Source of the DNA: an uncultured Parabacteroides sp.
GTDB taxonomy: Bacteria > Bacteroidota > Bacteroidia > Bacteroidales > Tannerellaceae
NCBI GenBank assembly: GCA_900552465.1
Contig: URZO01000003.1
Span: 1-64,000 of the forward strand
Length of the DNA stretch: 64,000 nucleotides
Direction: 5' to 3'
Part shown: positions 42,234 through 51,000 of the stretch, in pieces
Layout: the number at the start of each line of letters is the position of its first letter
Position numbering within the stretch: the stretch's first letter is position 1
The notes under the pieces: generated by a model
Database searches by the model: none
Seen by the model: only the letters and a program-made list of their open reading frames with translations
What the model was told of the DNA's origin: nothing
Made by a program: the position numbers and the translations under genes

Positions 42234-43847
42234 ATGATAACGGTTAACAACCTGGACGTACAGTTCGGGAAACGCATCCTTTTCCAGGATGTCAATATGA
42301 AATTTACACCGGGCAACTGCTACGGTATCATCGGGGCTAACGGCGCCGGTAAATCAACATTCCTCCGCGTAATCAGCAAACAATTGGACCCTACACGCGG
42401 GACGGTGTCACTGGGACCGGGCGAACGTCTGTCCGTATTGAGCCAGGACCACTTCGCATTCGATGAATATACGGTAATGGACACTGTGCTGATGGGGCAC
42501 ACGACCCTTTGGGAAGTGATGAGTGAAAAGAACGCCCTCTACGCCAAACCCGATTTCAGCGATGCCGACGGTATCCGCGTGTCGGAACTGGAAGAGAAAT
42601 TCGCCGAGATGGAAGGCTGGAACGCCGAAAGCGACGCAGCTGCTTTGCTGAGCGGTCTGGGTATAGCAGAAGAATTCCACTACACACTGATGAAGGACAT
42701 GAGCGGTAAGCAGAAAGTACGTGTCTTGCTGGCACGCGCCCTCTTCGGACAGCCCGACAACCTGTTGCTGGACGAGCCGACCAACGACCTCGACCTCGAA
42801 ACCGTTATGTGGCTCGAAAACTATCTGGCAAACTTCGAACACACCGTGTTGGTGGTCAGCCACGACCGTCACTTCCTCGACTCTGTCTGTACACATACGG
42901 TGGACATCGACTTCGGTAAATTGCAAATGTTTGCCGGTAACTATAGTTTCTGGTATGAATCCAGCCAGTTGGCACTTCGCCAGCAGCAGAACCAGAACAA
43001 GAAGGCGGAAGAGAAGAAGAAGGAATTGGAAGAATTTATCCGCCGTTTCAGTGCCAACGTAGCGAAATCCAAACAGACGACCAGCCGCAAGAAGATGTTG
43101 GAGAAACTGAACATCGAGGAAATCAAACCGTCTTCACGCCGTTATCCGGGCATCCTGTTCACACCGAACCGCGAACCGGGCAACCAGATTCTGGAGGTGA
43201 AGGGATTGACGAAATCCATTGACGGCAAAGTGCTGTTCAAGGATCTGAACTTCAACGTAGAGAAAGACGACAAGATCGTGTTCATCAGCCACGACCCGCG
43301 TGCGATGACCGCCCTCTTTCAGATCATCAACGGAGAAGAGAAGGCCGATGCGGGGACTTACCAGTGGGGACAGACCATCACGACGACTTACCTGCCGTTG
43401 GACAACTCCGCCTACTTCAATTCGGACTACAACCTGATCGACTGGCTGAGCCAGTTCTCACCCGACACGAACGAGGTGTTCCTGAAAGGTTTCCTCGGCC
43501 GTATGCTGTTTTCCGGTGAAGAGCTGTTGAAGAAGGTGAGCGTCCTGTCCGGAGGTGAAAAGATGCGTTGTATGATTTCACGCATGATGTTGACGGATGC
43601 AAACTGTATCATCCTGGACACACCGACCAACCACTTGGACCTCGAATCTATCCAGGCGTTCAACAACACATTGCAGTCATTCAAAGGAAACGTCCTGTTC
43701 TCCAGCCATGACCACGAATTCATCCAGACGGTTGCCAACCGCATCATCGAGTTGACGCCGAACGGCATCATCGACCGTATGATGGAGTATGACGATTATA
43801 TCACTGATCCGATGGTGGCAGAGCTGAGAGAAAAGCTGTATAAGTAG
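42234..43847 (+). CDS. ABC-F family ATPase
   Basis: 537 aa from MITVNNLDVQFGKRILFQDV; the open frame reaches 42144, but that would put the start before the promoter. Two soluble ABC domains: NBD1 with GANGAGKST, MSGKQKVRVLLARAL and LLLDEPTNDLDLETV; NBD2 with LSGGEKMRCMISRMM and IILDTPTNHLDLESI. The linker is rich in Lys and Glu (NKKAEEKKKELEEFI). In NBD2 the Walker A is not the normal GxxxxGKS: the equivalent place reads VFISHDPRAMTALF, so it is degenerate, and the post-Walker B Glu is Thr. Members bind the ribosome E site and modulate translation. It is followed after 4 bases by the sulfatase-like gene, so the two are co-transcribed. Confidence 0.9.
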   Translation: MITVNNLDVQFGKRILFQDVNMKFTPGNCYGIIGANGAGKSTFLRVISKQLDPTRGTVSLGPGERLSVLSQDHFAFDEYTVMDTVLMGHTTLWEVMSEKNALYAKPDFSDADGIRVSELEEKFAEMEGWNAESDAAALLSGLGIAEEFHYTLMKDMSGKQKVRVLLARALFGQPDNLLLDEPTNDLDLETVMWLENYLANFEHTVLVVSHDRHFLDSVCTHTVDIDFGKLQMFAGNYSFWYESSQLALRQQQNQNKKAEEKKKELEEFIRRFSANVAKSKQTTSRKKMLEKLNIEEIKPSSRRYPGILFTPNREPGNQILEVKGLTKSIDGKVLFKDLNFNVEKDDKIVFISHDPRAMTALFQIINGEEKADAGTYQWGQTITTTYLPLDNSAYFNSDYNLIDWLSQFSPDTNEVFLKGFLGRMLFSGEELLKKVSVLSGGEKMRCMISRMMLTDANCIILDTPTNHLDLESIQAFNNTLQSFKGNVLFSSHDHEFIQTVANRIIELTPNGIIDRMMEYDDYITDPMVAELREKLYK

Positions 43848-43851
43848 GCTT

Positions 43852-45699
43852 ATGAAGAAAAGAATCCTGTTCCTCCTCGCCCTATTTGTCATCTGGCTAC
43901 CGATACTGGCGATCCAGAAGCCGGTGTTCATGCTGTATCACCATGCCTTAGCGAACGGATGTTCGCTAATCGATTACCTGCGGGTAATCACACACGGGTT
44001 ACTGCTGGACTGCACGATAGCCGGGTATCTGACAGCGTTGCCGTTGCTGATGACGTTAGTGTCGGTATGGCTGCCGGGGAGGTTTTACAGGAAACTGCTG
44101 AAAGGCTACTTCGGAATTATGGCCGTACTGGTTGCAGCTATCTTTGCGGTAGATGTAGCGCTGTACGGCTACTGGGGGTTCAGGCTGGACGCAACGCTTT
44201 TCTTCTATCTGCAATCGCCCGCCGACGCGATGGCGAGCGTACCGATGGGGCAGTTTTTGGGCCAACTATTGATGTTCTTAGTCTATGCTTTTGGAATATA
44301 CTGGCTGTTGAAACGGTTTATCGTGCCGCTCTTTCCCGAAACGCCGGTACGGAGGCGGTTAGGGGGAAGCCTGGTTGTTCTCTTGTTGGGCGGGATACTC
44401 TTTATACCGATCCGGGGAGGCGTGACGACTTCGACTGCCAATGTGGGAATGGTCTATTTCAGTAAGAACCAATTCCTGAACCATTCGGCCATCAATCCTT
44501 GCTTCAGCCTGCTCGCATCGCTCAGCAAGCAGCAGGATTTTGCGGCGCAGTTCAATTTCTTTCCGGAGGAGGAACGGAGGGAGATATTTGAAGGGTTAAA
44601 ACAGGATACAGGGCGGTTCGCGAACCGCCCCTACGGGGACACCTTGCTGAATACGCAGCGTCCGAATATCCTGATTGTCTTGATGGAAAGTTTCTCGGCG
44701 AATGTTGTCGGGGCTGTCGGTGGCGATTCTACCGTTACGCCGAACCTGAACAGGCTCAGCAAAGAGGGAGTGTTTTTCACGAATATGTATGCAAACTCAT
44801 TCCGCACAGACCGGGGAATCGTGTCGGTGTTGAATGGTTACCTGGCACAGCCGACTACCTCCATCATGAAGTATCCGGCCAAGAGCCAGACACTGCCGTC
44901 CATTGCCCGAAGCCTGACAAACGAAGGGTATGTAGCCGACATGCTGTATGGCGGAGACATCAACTTCACCAATATGCAAAGCTATTTCTTCAGCTCCGGT
45001 TACAGCCGGATCACAGCAGACCGCGACTTCCCGCTCACCAGCCGCCTCAGCAAATGGGGGGCGAACGACGACGTCACCTTCCGCCATTTATATGAAGATA
45101 TCAAGAGCCGCGACAGCCGGACACCATGGCTCAGCACTTTCCTGACGCTTAGCAGCCACGAACCGTTTGAAGTGCCTTACCATCGGTTGGACGATATGGG
45201 ACTCTATCCGAACTCGGTTGCCTTCACGGACAGTTGCATCGGTCACTTTATCGACAAGTTGAAAGAGCTGCCGGTATGGAAGAATACGCTGGTTATTTTC
45301 GTTTCCGATCACGGATACCCCTATCCGAAAGACGTGGTCAACTACGAACCCCGCCGCTATCACATCCCGATGTTATGGATCGGCGGTGCCATTAAAGAAC
45401 CGGTCGTCATCGACAAATATGCCAACCAGACGGATCTTGCCGCCACGCTGCTGAACCAATTAGGGATCGGGCACGACGCCTTTACCTTCAGCCGCAATGT
45501 GCTTGATCCCGATTATCCGGAATATGCCTTCTATACCTATTCGAACGGCTTCGGATTTATCGACAGCACCGGCATCTCCGTCTATGACAACGAAGGGAAC
45601 AAGCCTTTGATCGAAACGCCGCGCGAAGGTAGCGAACAGCGTCTCCGCAAAGGGAAAGCCCTGCTGCAAACGTTGTATGACGATTTAGGCAGCAGGTAA
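43852..45699 (+). CDS. LTA synthase-like membrane sulfatase-fold transferase
   Basis: 615 aa. Four or five TM helices (first LFLLALFVIWLPILAI, last LVVLLLGGILFIPIR) are followed by a periplasmic alkaline-phosphatase-type domain from residue 265. Metal and nucleophile motifs: NILIVLMESFSANVVG, the Thr nucleophile in NSFRTDRGIVSVLNGY, HEPFEVPYH, and VSDHGYPYPKD near 490. Such enzymes transfer phosphoglycerol or phosphoethanolamine to envelope glycans or lipids; in a Gram-negative they may modify lipid A or a surface polymer. It starts 4 bases after the ABC-F stop. The co-transcription has no obvious functional reason. Confidence 0.88.
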   Translation: MKKRILFLLALFVIWLPILAIQKPVFMLYHHALANGCSLIDYLRVITHGLLLDCTIAGYLTALPLLMTLVSVWLPGRFYRKLLKGYFGIMAVLVAAIFAVDVALYGYWGFRLDATLFFYLQSPADAMASVPMGQFLGQLLMFLVYAFGIYWLLKRFIVPLFPETPVRRRLGGSLVVLLLGGILFIPIRGGVTTSTANVGMVYFSKNQFLNHSAINPCFSLLASLSKQQDFAAQFNFFPEEERREIFEGLKQDTGRFANRPYGDTLLNTQRPNILIVLMESFSANVVGAVGGDSTVTPNLNRLSKEGVFFTNMYANSFRTDRGIVSVLNGYLAQPTTSIMKYPAKSQTLPSIARSLTNEGYVADMLYGGDINFTNMQSYFFSSGYSRITADRDFPLTSRLSKWGANDDVTFRHLYEDIKSRDSRTPWLSTFLTLSSHEPFEVPYHRLDDMGLYPNSVAFTDSCIGHFIDKLKELPVWKNTLVIFVSDHGYPYPKDVVNYEPRRYHIPMLWIGGAIKEPVVIDKYANQTDLAATLLNQLGIGHDAFTFSRNVLDPDYPEYAFYTYSNGFGFIDSTGISVYDNEGNKPLIETPREGSEQRLRKGKALLQTLYDDLGSR

Positions 45700-45705
45700 T
45701 TACAT

Positions 45706-46182
45706 CTATTCTTCCTGCTTTTCCTCGCTTATCAATTGACCGTCATCATCCCAACTACGCCAAACGCCGCTTTTCTTTCCTTTGGTATAGAACATCTCGA
45801 AGCGAAGGATGCCTTTGTCATTCCATACACGCCAAGGACCGTCTTTCTGTCCGTCTTTATAGGTTGCGATACCGGTTAGCTGTCCGGCTTCGTTGTAGGT
45901 TCGCCATTCGCCATGAAAGATACCGTGATAATATGAGCGGACTTCGGCAATCTTTCCGTCGGGATAATAAATCACATACGTTCCTTCAGGCCGACCGTCT
46001 TTTAGGAAAAGCTCCATCTTCAGCATACCGTCGTCATAGAACTCGGTGTAACGACCGGTGTAGGGAGTGGTTTGCGTTTCGTCTGTATAGTACTGGCCTT
46101 CGTTAAGGAACAAGTCCTGCGCCTGGATTACCAGAGCAGAACTTGCCAATAATGTTGATGTTAATAATAACTTCTTTATCAT
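45706..46182 (-). CDS. Secreted MORN-repeat protein (YwqK-like)
   Basis: 158 aa with signal peptide MIKKLLLTSTLLASSALVIQAQ. About five MORN_2-type repeats: TGRYTEFYDDGMLKMELF, EGTYVIYYPDGKIAEVRS, HGEWRTYNEAGQLTGIA, DGPWRVWNDKGILRFEMF and SGVWRSWDDDGQLISEE. Such beta-hairpin repeats are structural and usually mediate contacts with membranes or proteins. It starts 5 bases after the Ig-like lipoprotein gene, so it belongs to the receptor operon 50674-45706. Confidence 0.85.
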   Translation of the reverse strand: MIKKLLLTSTLLASSALVIQAQDLFLNEGQYYTDETQTTPYTGRYTEFYDDGMLKMELFLKDGRPEGTYVIYYPDGKIAEVRSYYHGIFHGEWRTYNEAGQLTGIATYKDGQKDGPWRVWNDKGILRFEMFYTKGKKSGVWRSWDDDGQLISEEKQEE

Positions 46183-46187
46183 ATCTA

Positions 46188-47831
46188 TTAATATTCAGTA
46201 TTCTGAGGATCAAAGTTAGCCCAACCTTTTGTCCAGTCGTTTGTTCCGTCGAAAGCGCCTTTGTAAGTTACCTTTTCAAAGAAGCTGTTGTTCAGGACTG
46301 CATCGGCAAAATCGGCACCCTGTACGGCAGAAGCCACTACGGAAGAGTAATCGCCGTCTTTGGAGATGATCGCATTGGTTGTTTCCAATATGGTGTTGTT
46401 CATGCCTGCACGGTTAAAGAAGTTTTCGCTGAACTTTTCGTCATCGTAGAAGTTGCTCCACATACCGGCAAGAACAACATTCTTCACGATCGCACCATCG
46501 TTAGCAGAACCTTTCTTATCTGTTACACGTAATCCGTAAGGCCATCCCGTGAATACGGAGTTATAAACATTCAGGCTTGTGTTACGACGCAGGTGCATAG
46601 CAGCCTGGAATTTACCGCCTTTGGCACCATTTGCGGCATCGGCAGTCTTGGCTTCTACTTCAGCCTGTGTCTTGTCAGACACTTTGCCATAGAACGGACC
46701 GATCAGGGTTACGTTAGAAAAGACAGGTTTAGTAAGCGGAGTATTGGAAGAACCGTCACCGTCGTTATCAGATTCAAAACCGTTGGAATCGGATGTATCG
46801 GCAATATCCTTATCGCGTACGCTCAGCAAGAACTGCAAGTTACCACTGTAACCGAAGTCAGTATCGAAATCATCATCCCAACCATGATAAGCAATCAGGT
46901 GCTTTGCATTCACCGTACCACCGAACCATTCGTATGAGTCGTCATTTGAATAAGAAACCTGAATAAACTCAACTTCCGTACCGCTACCAACGCCACCGAA
47001 GGTCAAACCGTTGATTTCCTTATCCGGTTCCAGGGGATAACCGGCAAACTCGATACGAACATATTTCAGCTTACCGGAACTTTCACCATTAAACTCATCG
47101 GATGTCGTATTACCGTATAATGTACCAGGCCCTCCTTCAATAGTAGGTCGATTTACACGGTTCACACGTGCATTACCGCAGATAATCAAGCCTCCCCAGT
47201 CACCAGTCAAACGTTGTCCGGCCGGTTTGTCGGATGTGAAAACAATTGGTTTGTCGACTGTACCAACAGCCATGATCTTAGCTCCCGGCTCAATAATCAA
47301 GGAAGCAGCTTTTTCACCTGCAGCAACAGATACGCCCTTGATAACAGAACCAGCTTCAATGGTCAATGTTGCACCCGGTTTTACATATACGAAACCTTTC
47401 AGGAAGTTCTTGTCTGCAGCATTAATCGTCATGTCGGAAGTAATATTACCTTCCAGAACCACTTCTTTAGAAGCCGGAGCATCTTTAGAAACCGTAACCG
47501 TAGAAATTGCAGTTTTACCGCCATCTTTCGTTGTTGCAGTAATCGTGGCAGTACCTTCGGCAACACCCGTTACCTTACCGGCGTCTACCGTAGCTACCTT
47601 GTCATCGGAGGAAGTCCATGTTATTGTTTTCTCCGCAGCATCAGAGGGAGTAATCGTTGCAGACAATGTGACCGACTCGCCAACCTTAACTGTAGCAGTT
47701 GCCGGGCTCACAGAAACAGCTGAGACTGCCACGGGCTTGCTGTCGTCATCGTCGTCACTACAAGAAACTGTTCCAAACATCACGGCCATCGTTAATACAG
47801 CGGCCATACCTTTTAAAAGAAATCTGTTCAT
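46188..47831 (-). CDS. Surface lipoprotein with bacterial Ig-like (Big_2) domain and C-terminal beta-rich domain
   Basis: 547 aa. Lipobox VSC near residue 24 is followed by SDDDDDS, an acidic tract like the surface lipoprotein export signal of Bacteroidetes. Residues 34-115 form one Big_2 domain (VSVSPATATVKVGESVTLSA, VTGVAEGTATITATTKDGG). The remaining 420 residues are beta-rich with turns resembling a parallel beta-helix (VTLIGPFYGKVSD, GDWGGLIICGNARVNR) and many Asp (SNGFESDNDGDGSSN) that could hold Ca2+. It sits 44 bases after the TonB-dependent receptor, where a SusD would sit in a SusC pair. It may play the equivalent ligand-capturing part for this receptor. Confidence 0.82.
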   Translation of the reverse strand: MNRFLLKGMAAVLTMAVMFGTVSCSDDDDDSKPVAVSAVSVSPATATVKVGESVTLSATITPSDAAEKTITWTSSDDKVATVDAGKVTGVAEGTATITATTKDGGKTAISTVTVSKDAPASKEVVLEGNITSDMTINAADKNFLKGFVYVKPGATLTIEAGSVIKGVSVAAGEKAASLIIEPGAKIMAVGTVDKPIVFTSDKPAGQRLTGDWGGLIICGNARVNRVNRPTIEGGPGTLYGNTTSDEFNGESSGKLKYVRIEFAGYPLEPDKEINGLTFGGVGSGTEVEFIQVSYSNDDSYEWFGGTVNAKHLIAYHGWDDDFDTDFGYSGNLQFLLSVRDKDIADTSDSNGFESDNDGDGSSNTPLTKPVFSNVTLIGPFYGKVSDKTQAEVEAKTADAANGAKGGKFQAAMHLRRNTSLNVYNSVFTGWPYGLRVTDKKGSANDGAIVKNVVLAGMWSNFYDDEKFSENFFNRAGMNNTILETTNAIISKDGDYSSVVASAVQGADFADAVLNNSFFEKVTYKGAFDGTNDWTKGWANFDPQNTEY

Positions 47832-47875
47832 AATAAAAACATTTTGTTTGTAATAGAGATATTATCAATTAAACT

Positions 47876-50674
47876 TCAAAACTTAAGAGAGACGCCGACA
47901 TTGATATCCACTCCCGGACGGAAGCTGCGGATCAACTGTTCACGTTCGCGCTTGCCTCCATTCTCGTCCGTCAGTTTCACGAACTGCTTGTACTCGACTT
48001 TGGAGTTCAACATATCCTGGATACCCGCCTTGATCTCGACAACCTTGCCGATCTTCTTCGAGAAAGTCAGGTCCAACGAATTACGAGGCATTTCATATAT
48101 ATCAGGTATATCTTCATTCTGATTCTGCATCGGAACACCGACCGATTCGATGCGCTTACCGATCCGGTTATAGAGCAGTGAAGCAGAAAGCCCTTTGTCG
48201 TCATGCTGGTAGAAAAGTCCGGCATTGACCAGGTAGGGAGACTGTCCCGCCAACGCACGGTCGCGTTCAGGCGCTCCCTCCTCAAAGTACACGCGGCTAT
48301 GGATGTAGGCTGCGTTGCAGACAAAGCTCAGGCCGCGCAGGCCGATAAAGTCCAGGTTCTTCTTCACATCCAGCTCCACCCCGAAGGTTTCGGCGTTCTT
48401 CGCATTATGATAAGTATATTGCAAACCGGAACCGGCTTCGTTGTAGGTTTCCTCGATCGGATCTTTGAAACGTTTGTAGAAGCCGCCGATCGTAATCATC
48501 TCGCCGGAAGCGGGATAAAACTCATAGCGCAGGTCGATATTGTCGGCATAAGCATTCTTCAGCTCCGTATTTCCCACAATATTCGCATCCCGCTCGAAGT
48601 TAAAATACACATAAGGCACTACCTCACGAAACTCCGGCCGGTTGACCGAACGACCGTAAGCGGCGCGCACCAGATGCTTCGGCGACAGGTTGTAAGCCAC
48701 ATTGATAGAGGGAAAGAAGTCCGTCGTCTTGTTATCCAGATGAACCGGTGTCGTACCGTCCGAACTATAACCGTCCATCTGCAACCGGTAGTATTCCATC
48801 CGGACACCGATATTGGCATTCAGCACCTCCCCGTAGTTCAACTTGGCTGAGACATAAGCTGAGCCGAGCATATTCTCGGAGGTGTACGAGTCACTGTTCG
48901 TCGTCGTCTCGCGCATCCAGATCTTGTCTGCCGATATGTTCCCGTCGGTGAACAAGTCTGCATAGTCCCAGTCTGCATACCGGTCATACCCTTTACCCAG
49001 CAGGTTGTAACCGAAACGGCGGGCATCGAACGTGCGGCTCTTGTATTCCCCGTAGATACCTCCGTTGAAAACAGGGGCGAACATTTCGGAGACCACGAAC
49101 TTATGTTCATAGTTTGCAGCTAACGACGCGCTGTGGTCCTTCAGGTCCTGATAATAGCGCATTGGGTCGGATACGTAGTAGTCCGGTTTCTCCGTCCGGT
49201 TCTCATCGAGAATGGAGTTCACGATCTTGCGGTCCGGTTCTCGATAGGAGGCGAAAGCATAGCCCGCTGTCCAATCCACCTTATTGATATTCTCCTGCAA
49301 GGTGTGGGTACCGCTGATCTGCCCGGAGTAGGTTGTACGTCCGGTATAAAGGGATTCCCATTTGCGGATATTCTTGTCGGAATAGTAGTTCACCCCTTCC
49401 CGTTGCGTCAGGGCGGACACACCGCGCTGGTTGAAGAAGTTGCGAAGTTCATATTTGTTGCCTCCCTTCAGGAACGACCAGTTGAACAGGGCGCCTATCT
49501 TGGAGGTGTTCTTATAGCGGACATCGTTATACTCGAAGCGGGGACGGGAGGCATCGTTCTTCACGTCGTATGCGATATAGTTGTTGTTCACCGTCTCCAG
49601 ATAGTCATACTCGGTACTCCAGTTCACGTTCGTGATATTCCCGATCTTCCAGTCGCCCACGTTATAAGAGCGGTGCGCCGTCAGTGATATCTTCTGGTCG
49701 GGAATGGCGGTAAACTTGTCGATCCCCCAACGTTGGTTGATCTGCCGGGTAAAGGCGGCTGCCTCTTCCGTCGTATGTTCCCCCAAGTGGGCAGGGAAAG
49801 AAGATGGCAGGCTTCGCACGCCGGCACCGAACCCGAGGTAATCCTTCCACGTCCCGTCCGTCAACCGGAAGTCGCGGAAAGTGGCATTCGTATTGAAACC
49901 CATCTGGTAAGAGACATTAAAGGTATTCCCATCCGGGATATTCTTCGTCATCACCTGCACGAAGCCACCGGAGAAGTCGGCGGGCAGTTCGGCCGACGGG
50001 CTCTTGTAGACCATCATATTGTCGATCAGCGAAGAGGGAAGCACGTCGAACGAGAACGCCCGGCTGTCCGTCTCGCTTGAAGGCGTAGTCGCATTGTTCA
50101 GCCACACATTATTATAACGCTGTGCCAGTCCGCGCACAACGACGAAGCGGTCCTCTACGATCGTGATCCCCGGAATACGGCGGAGCACCTCGGCGGCATC
50201 GCTGTCCTGCGTCTTGCCGATCTGCTGGGCGGAGATACCGCTCACGACAGGAAGGCTTTTACGTACGGTATTGATGATAGCGGTTTCCGTCCCTAACTTC
50301 CGCTGAGCCACGACCACCACGTTTTGCAGTTGCAGGTCGGCATCCGAGAGTTCGATCCTGAGCACCGATTCCTGGTGCGCTTTCACTACTACATCTTTGA
50401 TTGTTTCTGATTTATAAGATACATAAGACGCTACTAAGGTATATTTCCCCGGCTTGACATTCTCGATCCGGAAATTACCATCCACATCGGCTATCGCCCC
50501 TACTGTCGTCCCTTCAATTACGACCGAAGCACCGATCAGCGGGTCTTTAAATTTAGCATCCGACACCGTTCCGCAGATTACACCTGTCTGCGCCCAGGCG
50601 GACAGCGAGAGAAAACTTCCTAACAGAAGAAGAAGGAACATTCTGACGTCCCCTGTTTCACCTATATTTCTCAT
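47876..50674 (-). CDS. TonB-dependent outer-membrane receptor, not SusC type
   Basis: 932 aa. Signal region MFLLLLLGSFLSLSAWAQ (from the Met at 50641, or 11 residues longer from 50674). A carboxypeptidase-like domain (TVSDAKFKDPLIGASVVIEG) covers residues 35-115. The plug has RRIPGITIVEDRFVVVRGLAQ and PSAELPADFSGGFVQVMTKN, and the barrel ends FRPGVDINVGVSLKF. The short SusC-specific plug motifs are absent, so this is a FecA-like or peptide/metal-type receptor; ligand unknown. It leads an operon with the Ig-like lipoprotein and MORN protein and has a -7 element at 50710-50717. Confidence 0.88.
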   Translation of the reverse strand: MRNIGETGDVRMFLLLLLGSFLSLSAWAQTGVICGTVSDAKFKDPLIGASVVIEGTTVGAIADVDGNFRIENVKPGKYTLVASYVSYKSETIKDVVVKAHQESVLRIELSDADLQLQNVVVVAQRKLGTETAIINTVRKSLPVVSGISAQQIGKTQDSDAAEVLRRIPGITIVEDRFVVVRGLAQRYNNVWLNNATTPSSETDSRAFSFDVLPSSLIDNMMVYKSPSAELPADFSGGFVQVMTKNIPDGNTFNVSYQMGFNTNATFRDFRLTDGTWKDYLGFGAGVRSLPSSFPAHLGEHTTEEAAAFTRQINQRWGIDKFTAIPDQKISLTAHRSYNVGDWKIGNITNVNWSTEYDYLETVNNNYIAYDVKNDASRPRFEYNDVRYKNTSKIGALFNWSFLKGGNKYELRNFFNQRGVSALTQREGVNYYSDKNIRKWESLYTGRTTYSGQISGTHTLQENINKVDWTAGYAFASYREPDRKIVNSILDENRTEKPDYYVSDPMRYYQDLKDHSASLAANYEHKFVVSEMFAPVFNGGIYGEYKSRTFDARRFGYNLLGKGYDRYADWDYADLFTDGNISADKIWMRETTTNSDSYTSENMLGSAYVSAKLNYGEVLNANIGVRMEYYRLQMDGYSSDGTTPVHLDNKTTDFFPSINVAYNLSPKHLVRAAYGRSVNRPEFREVVPYVYFNFERDANIVGNTELKNAYADNIDLRYEFYPASGEMITIGGFYKRFKDPIEETYNEAGSGLQYTYHNAKNAETFGVELDVKKNLDFIGLRGLSFVCNAAYIHSRVYFEEGAPERDRALAGQSPYLVNAGLFYQHDDKGLSASLLYNRIGKRIESVGVPMQNQNEDIPDIYEMPRNSLDLTFSKKIGKVVEIKAGIQDMLNSKVEYKQFVKLTDENGGKREREQLIRSFRPGVDINVGVSLKF

Positions 50675-50709
50675 TCCTTTTATTAATATGTGTTACATTT
50701 ATTTGATGG

Positions 50710-50717
50710 CAAAAGTA
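50710..50717 (-). promoter_or_regulatory. -7 element of the receptor operon
   Basis: TACTTTTG on the minus strand, 35 bases before the ATG at 50674. Confidence 0.5.
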
Positions 50718-50811
50718 GAGCAGGCATATTGCAAAAGAATGTAAACCCTGTTACAATGCTAAAACAGTTATTACAATTCTTTTACATGCTTGCCCAATCC
50801 GAATTAGTCGT

Positions 50812-50819
50812 TATCTTTG
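50812..50819 (+). promoter_or_regulatory. Distal -7 element upstream of the first TPR kinase
   Basis: TATCTTTG, 48 bases before a small frame at 50868-50939 (MKHIFTLLIFLIYKSP and seven more residues). A second identical element at 50958-50965 is nearer the kinase. The distal promoter plus short frame look like a remnant of an older gene start or a leader peptide. Confidence 0.45.
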
Positions 50820-50957
50820 CTAAGCACTATGAATCATAATTCGTAACCTATAATTCAGACATCTAATATGAAACACATCTTTACTTTACTCATCTTCCTT
50901 ATTTACAAATCACCCTCCATATTATTTCCTTTTATGTAGTGATCTCGAATTCTTTGC

Positions 50958-50965
50958 TATCTTTG
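50958..50965 (+). promoter_or_regulatory. -7 element for the first TPR kinase
   Basis: TATCTTTG, 35 bases before the ATG at 51001. The surrounding text (CTTTGCTATCTTTG, then CTTGATTTTCAA) resembles the region before the second kinase at 53175-53200. Confidence 0.6.
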
Positions 50966-51000
50966 CCTTGATTTTCAACATACTTATAATCAACACTGGA

